Shown in pieces: positions 6,134 to 10,161 of a stretch of 10,161 nucleotides of DNA. A model generated the notes under the pieces. That model was not told where the DNA came from, ran no database searches, and saw only the letters and a list, made by a program, of their open reading frames with translations. The first letter of the stretch is position 1, and each line of letters begins with the position of its first letter. The DNA comes from RUG11551 sp045586185 (GTDB lineage Bacteria > Planctomycetota > Planctomycetia > Pirellulales > Thermoguttaceae), in NCBI GenBank assembly GCA_045586185.1, contig JAZMZV010000259.1, forward strand, positions 1 to 10,161, written 5' to 3'. The position numbers and the translations under genes are program-made.

Positions 6134-7018
6134 TTAGAGATTTGCCAAATCGCAGATCGAGCCAACTTTAGATGCTAAATCCGCTGGCAGATCCATTGGA
6201 ACTTTGTATTGTTCCCATGACGTTGTAGGTTCGTCTTTGTTGAATTCCGGTTTGATGGTCGGTCGCAGTGCGTCGAGAATCAGAAAATCTGAACATTCTC
6301 CCAGCGGAGATTTATGCTCGACAAACCAGGCGTGACGAATTCGGACGTCCGTTCTAATATAGGACGACGTGTTGGAATAGGCATAGGGAATCGTCCTTTT
6401 CAGCAGATCAATATCTTCCTGCGAACAGTTCGTTTTTTTAGCGGCAGAAGGATTGACGAAGAAAGGCATGCAATAAACGCCATGCTGAACAATGCGGTAT
6501 CCCAATGGCGCCATGCCGCGATCTTTGCCTTCCTGAACGCCGGATTTATTGGTGTTGGTCATTCGTTCAATCAAAATCGGAGCAACGGAGACGCCAAGTC
6601 CAAACTGAACAACGCCTGTTTTAATCGCCGATTGACTGTTGCCCTTCTTTTCCGGATCTTTGTCTCTCTTTTCCAAAAACGTTGTACCGAAAACGCGGGC
6701 GTCCCAATAGCGAGCCAGTAGAGCTTCAGGTTTCATACTTGAAATCTCGTCGCGCTTTCTGGTAGGCTGTTCCAAAATGTCAAAATTTGCGGCGTCAAGA
6801 CCTACTCCAACCTGCGCCCAAAGGGGACCATCCTTGTCAGCAATCAGGTCGCGAATCTTTCGCTTGAACGAAACGGGAGAAATCTCTCCACGATCATCCA
6901 TTCGATAACGAGGATCGCTTTCTCTGTCCGGGTCGCCGTTGGGATTGGAATTCACGACTTCGATTACCAGCAGTCCAACTGCACGATTCAAAAAAATAGC
7001 ATTGCTTGTTTTACTCAT
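6134..7018 (-). CDS. cas7c: Cas7c (Csd2), Cascade backbone subunit
   Basis: Cas7c forms the helical backbone that coats the crRNA spacer in type I-C Cascade. The 294-residue protein matches the Csd2 family. The N-terminal strand LLVIEVVNSNPNGDPD (about 16-31) is the signature start of the RRM-like fold. PVSFKRKIRDLI (48-59), YWDARVFGTTF (104-114) and YIRTDVRIRHAWFVEHKSPLG (220-240) are also typical. The length is normal. The start at 7018 is supported by AGGAG (plus-strand bases 7028-7032) nine bases upstream, the clearest start among the later genes. It follows cas8c by 54 bases. Strong initiation suits a subunit needed in several copies per complex. Confidence 0.96.
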   Translation of the reverse strand: MSKTSNAIFLNRAVGLLVIEVVNSNPNGDPDRESDPRYRMDDRGEISPVSFKRKIRDLIADKDGPLWAQVGVGLDAANFDILEQPTRKRDEISSMKPEALLARYWDARVFGTTFLEKRDKDPEKKGNSQSAIKTGVVQFGLGVSVAPILIERMTNTNKSGVQEGKDRGMAPLGYRIVQHGVYCMPFFVNPSAAKKTNCSQEDIDLLKRTIPYAYSNTSSYIRTDVRIRHAWFVEHKSPLGECSDFLILDALRPTIKPEFNKDEPTTSWEQYKVPMDLPADLASKVGSICDLANL

Positions 7019-7072
7019 GTGTATTATCTCCTGTTATTTATATTTCGAATTGTTGTTGACCAATATAATCCG

Positions 7073-7528
7073 TTAATCCAAATGTTTCTCCGATTCCTCT
7101 TTTTCATCTTGATTGACGTCAGAATTCTGACTGTCCGTGCCCTTGTATAGAGCCAAATACCCCAACAAGAACTGGGCTGCTTCAATATCAGAGAATTTTT
7201 CTGTAAGTTGTTCGTCGGACTCTTCAATAGCCTTGGAAACGTGATCCATTTCTTTCATAACCCAAGCAACATGACGGGGAGTGGGTTTTTTATCGTTATC
7301 CTCAGACTTTTTGCTGTTTAGATATTTTTTCGCCCAAGCCATATAAATCGGAAGGCGATCGCCAAGTCGGATCAACGCTTGCGCCGGATTGGTTTTAGCA
7401 ATGGGAATGAGTGCATTGCCAATTAACGATGATGGAATGTCACCGCCGCGAATATCCTGGCAATAGAAAATGTGCAACTGGTCTGCCAACGCTAGCAGCC
7501 GTCCAAGATTGAACGGAGTCTTATTCAT
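7073..7528 (-). CDS. cas11c: Cas11c small subunit from an internal start in cas8c
   Basis: Type I-C systems are known to make the Cascade small subunit, Cas11c, by initiating translation inside cas8c in the same frame. Here M608 of Cas8c is preceded by AAGGAGGTATATATG, a perfect 8-base complement to the 16S rRNA tail just upstream of the ATG. The product is 151 residues starting MNKTPFNLGRLLALADQLH. It is predicted mostly helical with many Leu/Ala positions, such as NPAQALIRLGDRLPIYMAWAKKYL, and has a charged C-terminus. This suits Cas11, which packs along the Cas7 backbone and contacts DNA. At 151 residues it is somewhat long for the family. The internal start is strongly supported by sequence; expression as a separate protein is inferred. 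Confidence 0.85.
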   Translation of the reverse strand: MNKTPFNLGRLLALADQLHIFYCQDIRGGDIPSSLIGNALIPIAKTNPAQALIRLGDRLPIYMAWAKKYLNSKKSEDNDKKPTPRHVAWVMKEMDHVSKAIEESDEQLTEKFSDIEAAQFLLGYLALYKGTDSQNSDVNQDEKEESEKHLD

Positions 7529-9349
7529 ATATACCTCCTTTTCCGATTTGAGATTTTTCAAAAGAATTCCTAGCATCGCAATGCAATGCAATGTACATAT
7601 ACGCTGATTATTTTCTTTCTTCTTATCTTTCTTTGAACCATCTTTTTTCTTTAAACCATTATTACCTCCAACATAAACCAACAATTCTTCGCAGTTTTCC
7701 AATAAACGACTCAGCAAAACGTTAGCTTCGCGCTTAGAGTGATTTCGCTGTAAAAACAACGCGAAAATATCACCGCGAGAAACTCCTGGAACGTTGCATG
7801 AATCCGTACCACCACGAATCCATTTTTTACAAAACAGTTCTTGAGCGTCTTCTAAACTAATCGGCGTTACACCTTGCAAAACTGGATTTTTGGACTGATT
7901 ATCTTTAGACTGATTATCTTTAAAAATCCAAAGTTTGATTTCAGGAACGTTTTTAGAACCACGTTGCCAAAATAGAGCGTCTTCTCGCAACTGGGCAACA
8001 GTAAATGAATCTGAATACAATAACTGACGACGTCCAGTATCCAGCTCGCGAAGAATCAGGCACTTGATTGTATCTTCTTCTAAAGTTTCATGCACCTCAT
8101 TAGAAAGTAACTTTATAACTGCTTCCGTTTTACGGGCAAAATCTTCATTAAAAGAAGAAACTGATGAAACGTCGGTTGAATCATTGTTATCTGAATAACC
8201 AGCTCCTATTTTTCGATAATTATTCAGCAATGTTGCCAAATCAGCGTTATTCTTTGTAGGATTGGGTTCAAAATAAACAATGAGCAAATCAGACTTTTTT
8301 TCATTGTCGGAAATAATACTTTCCCATGTTCTACCTTTCTGATCCTCGTTTGTTATAAACCCCAGAGCTAAAGCCAACTGATTTGCCGTTTCTTGTCCAA
8401 CATTGCAAATATCGGCAGCAATTTTTCCGTATCTGTCGTGACAGAACACGTCTTTGTTCATGGCAAGTAGCGAGGTCTTTTGCTGAAAGACCGGAACTTT
8501 AACTTGCGGAAACTTACCTTTAACCGGATGTTGATGCTCTCCAGTCAGAGCGCAAATGGGCAGTTTTTCAACATCTATTCCAGCCTGTTCTGATTCAATC
8601 TGTACAAGTAGCTTCCTAAAAGCTTCTCGGGACAATTCAATTTCATCTCCTACAACGTTGAAATAAATCCAAATCTCCTCACTTTTATCCCATGAGTCTG
8701 TCTTTTGGTTATATTTTCCAAGAAACAGTTTTATTGCCAAACCAGCTTTTATTCGTCCTTTACAAACAGCCTCAACAATAGCATCAATAAAACAGCGGAC
8801 TTTTTCTCGAATGGTTTGCTCCTTATCCGTTGCTGACTTTTTAAGAGCTTCCACCAAACGATAAACCGGTTTGACTTTCTCTAACCGATCGCCAAATATC
8901 TCTGACACAGACTGAGCCGCTGACGTCCACGATTTTTCAAACTTTTTCAATATTTGAGAATTGTTTGTAACTTCGTATGAAAAGTTATCGTCTTTAATAA
9001 TTGAAATAAATACCTCATAAGCAGCGTTTTCCAGCTTCTGGAGTTCATCTTTATTCCTTACTTTGGATTTTTTAAAATCCTTGTATTTTGCGATAAACGA
9101 TTGCGGCAGGGACTCCGGCTGAATTAACGGACCAAAAATCTTTGAAGCCGGAAATGAAAGCTGGTTATCTGGATTATATCGCCATTTGTTTTGAGTAGTT
9201 CCAATTGACTTGATTTCCAAGGAACCATCTTCGGCAACAATAACCGTAATACCGTCCCTTTGAGAAAAGTCATTTATATCAGGATGCCCTGTTAACTGCT
9301 GTCCCGATTGGATTAAGGATTTCTTTAACGAATACAATTCATTTAGCAT
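7073..9349 (-). CDS. cas8c: Cas8c (Csd1), Cascade large subunit
   Basis: Cas8c recognises the PAM and starts target unwinding in type I-C Cascade. The frame gives 758 residues, longer than the roughly 600 usual for Csd1. Visible family features are the N-terminal MLNELYSLKKSL, a central CALTGE motif (266-271) followed by HQHPVKG, and FNEDFARKTEAVIKLL (400-415). Extra length includes low-complexity stretches: a doubled KDNQS (478-487) and a lysine-rich linker at 567-580. The C-terminal part from M608 is the likely Cas11c domain, also made separately. The start overlaps the end of cas5 by 11 bases, and AAGGGGGTG (plus-strand bases 9357-9365) serves as a Shine-Dalgarno. The gene is AT-rich. The assignment rests on motifs, length class and position between cas5 and cas7; the sequence appears divergent. 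Confidence 0.93.
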   Translation of the reverse strand: MLNELYSLKKSLIQSGQQLTGHPDINDFSQRDGITVIVAEDGSLEIKSIGTTQNKWRYNPDNQLSFPASKIFGPLIQPESLPQSFIAKYKDFKKSKVRNKDELQKLENAAYEVFISIIKDDNFSYEVTNNSQILKKFEKSWTSAAQSVSEIFGDRLEKVKPVYRLVEALKKSATDKEQTIREKVRCFIDAIVEAVCKGRIKAGLAIKLFLGKYNQKTDSWDKSEEIWIYFNVVGDEIELSREAFRKLLVQIESEQAGIDVEKLPICALTGEHQHPVKGKFPQVKVPVFQQKTSLLAMNKDVFCHDRYGKIAADICNVGQETANQLALALGFITNEDQKGRTWESIISDNEKKSDLLIVYFEPNPTKNNADLATLLNNYRKIGAGYSDNNDSTDVSSVSSFNEDFARKTEAVIKLLSNEVHETLEEDTIKCLILRELDTGRRQLLYSDSFTVAQLREDALFWQRGSKNVPEIKLWIFKDNQSKDNQSKNPVLQGVTPISLEDAQELFCKKWIRGGTDSCNVPGVSRGDIFALFLQRNHSKREANVLLSRLLENCEELLVYVGGNNGLKKKDGSKKDKKKENNQRICTLHCIAMLGILLKNLKSEKEVYMNKTPFNLGRLLALADQLHIFYCQDIRGGDIPSSLIGNALIPIAKTNPAQALIRLGDRLPIYMAWAKKYLNSKKSEDNDKKPTPRHVAWVMKEMDHVSKAIEESDEQLTEKFSDIEAAQFLLGYLALYKGTDSQNSDVNQDEKEESEKHLD
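7533..7540 (-). promoter_or_regulatory. Internal ribosome binding site for cas11c
   Basis: The minus strand reads AAGGAGGT four bases before the internal ATG at 7526-7528. It is the best Shine-Dalgarno match noticed in the window, better than those of the main cas genes. Within cas8c it is decoded as part of KEVYM, so the sequence serves both coding and initiation. Confidence 0.85.
7893..7922. repeat. Perfect 15-bp tandem duplication in cas8c
   Basis: GACTGATTATCTTTA occurs twice back to back (7893-7907 and 7908-7922). Being a multiple of three, it adds a KDNQS pentapeptide in frame (Cas8c residues 478-487) without breaking the gene. It probably reflects a recent slippage event in a flexible loop. 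Confidence 0.9.
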
Positions 9350-10001
9350 AGCGAATCACCCCCTTCTCGAATTTAGGATAGAGCAACACTCCCTTTTCAA
9401 TTTTGACGTCTTGACAAAATAACGGATTTACTTTCCCAAACGCATCCTTATCAAAGACTCTCAAAAGCATGGAATTGATTGTCTCGTTTATCGATTCCAA
9501 CGGATGACTTTCCGGACGAAGAGGGCCGAAATAATCAGGCGTAAACTCCTTTTGTCCTAAAAACGGCGTCGAATGAAGACGTCCTTGCTTCAAACGGCGG
9601 TTGAACAGATCCTGAATATGATGTTTGTTATTGTGATCCAAATACGGCGCATATTTCTCGTCCGTGGGTTCAATGATTTCCGCCTCGCCATAAATCTGAT
9701 AACAGACGTCAATGAGAATCATACAGTAATACTGATACGGATTCCCGTCAATGAAAGACTTGTCCTTTCTTAACGGTCCGTTATAATTGACGCAGTACCG
9801 ATGATAAACGATCGGCCGGCAAATATGCACCTTTACTGGACGAATGAAAGCTGTTTTCATCCAGGCAACAGACGACAATATTCCGCAGCAGGCAGAATAT
9901 GTCGGCGCGGGATATGATACGAACGACGATCCGGAATCCGGGCGGGTAAACATTGCCGCCGGTCCAGATATTTCACAACTTACAGGATATGTTTTGTTCA
10001 T
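9339..10001 (-). CDS. cas5c: Cas5c (Cas5d), pre-crRNA endonuclease and Cascade subunit
   Basis: In type I-C, which lacks Cas6, Cas5c cuts the repeat RNA at the base of its hairpin and stays on the 5' handle. The 220-residue protein fits the family in length. It has the early motif PAPTYSACCGILSSVAW (about 31-47), VYHRYCVNYNGPLRKD (65-80), and a core NKHHIQDLFNRRLKQGRLHSTPFLGQKEF (125-153). K126 and H127 fit the Lys-His pair used for catalysis in characterised Cas5d proteins; the tyrosine partner was not assigned. The start at 10001 has only a weak GGA upstream. An out-of-frame ATG at 10014 precedes it. This is the first gene of the operon, about 28 bases after the predicted transcription start. 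It overlaps cas8c by 11 bases. Confidence 0.95.
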   Translation of the reverse strand: MNKTYPVSCEISGPAAMFTRPDSGSSFVSYPAPTYSACCGILSSVAWMKTAFIRPVKVHICRPIVYHRYCVNYNGPLRKDKSFIDGNPYQYYCMILIDVCYQIYGEAEIIEPTDEKYAPYLDHNNKHHIQDLFNRRLKQGRLHSTPFLGQKEFTPDYFGPLRPESHPLESINETINSMLLRVFDKDAFGKVNPLFCQDVKIEKGVLLYPKFEKGVIRYAK

Positions 10002-10035
10002 GTTCTTGTTCCATTAATTTTAATCTTTTATTTGT

Positions 10036-10063
10036 AATATACACCATTGTAATTTTTTTGCAA
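10036..10063 (-). promoter_or_regulatory. Predicted cas operon promoter
   Basis: On the minus strand TTGCAA (10058-10063) is followed after 16 bases by TATATT (10036-10041). These match the sigma70 -35 and -10 consensus at four and five of six positions. A start near 10029 would give a leader of about 28 bases before cas5. No gene in the operon downstream has a gap with a better promoter until the cas1-cas2 region. The surrounding 10002-10161 is very AT-rich and otherwise shows nothing recognisable, apart from a 47-codon frame considered unlikely to be a gene. Confidence 0.5.
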
Positions 10064-10161
10064 TAGGGGGCAAGGAGTTTTTTAAAAAATTTTAGAAAAA
10101 TTATTTGGTCAATCATAAGTTCCTCAAAATGTCTTGTCATTTTTAATAAATAATGCTAATA

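Noticed and set aside
9973..10116. Minus-strand 47-codon frame upstream of and overlapping cas5, with GAGGA before its ATG
   Set aside because: It contains the likely operon promoter, is very AT-rich and Lys/Ile-rich, and shows no family signature. An upstream regulatory frame cannot be fully excluded.

Overview
This window is a complete type I-C CRISPR-Cas locus from a bacterium. It holds a CRISPR array cut by the left edge (1-1218), its leader (1219-1464), and a cas operon read entirely on the minus strand. The 32-base repeat, read on the minus strand, ends in GCGTGGATTGAAAC and has a perfect 7-bp stem, as type I-C repeats do. The proteins agree: Cas5c (Cas5d), Cas8c (Csd1), Cas7c (Csd2), an HD-Cas3 helicase-nuclease, Cas4, Cas1 and Cas2. 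The sequence does not identify the host. Shine-Dalgarno motifs, standard stop codons and sigma70-like promoter sequences point to a bacterium of intermediate GC content.

In the direction of transcription (right to left) the order is promoter (about 10036-10063), cas5c, cas8c with an internal cas11c start, cas7c, cas3, cas4, cas1, a 190-base non-coding gap, cas2, leader, array. Cas5c should cut the pre-crRNA at the base of the repeat stem. Cas7c, Cas8c, Cas11c and Cas5c should form the Cascade complex, and Cas3 should degrade the target DNA. Cas4, Cas1 and Cas2 should acquire new spacers, which enter at the leader end (repeat at 1187-1218). No gene is visibly broken, so the system looks functional.

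The core system is a known type, but several details depart from the usual I-C pattern. cas3 lies between cas7 and cas4 instead of first in the operon. Base composition changes near the cas3/cas4 boundary: cas4-cas1 is GC-rich, while cas3 and cas8c are AT-rich. The small subunit Cas11c can be read from an internal start in cas8c preceded by a perfect 8-base Shine-Dalgarno. A 12-bp hairpin separates cas7 from cas3. The cas1-cas2 gap carries five CTGGGA hexamers at alternating 11/10-bp spacing (10.5 bp on average, one DNA turn), enclosed by an 8-bp inverted repeat, next to a consensus-like promoter whose -10 box overlaps the cas2 start codon. Short motifs from that gap recur in the leader and at the cas2 stop codon. 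This gap and the leader are the parts of the window that known I-C features explain least.
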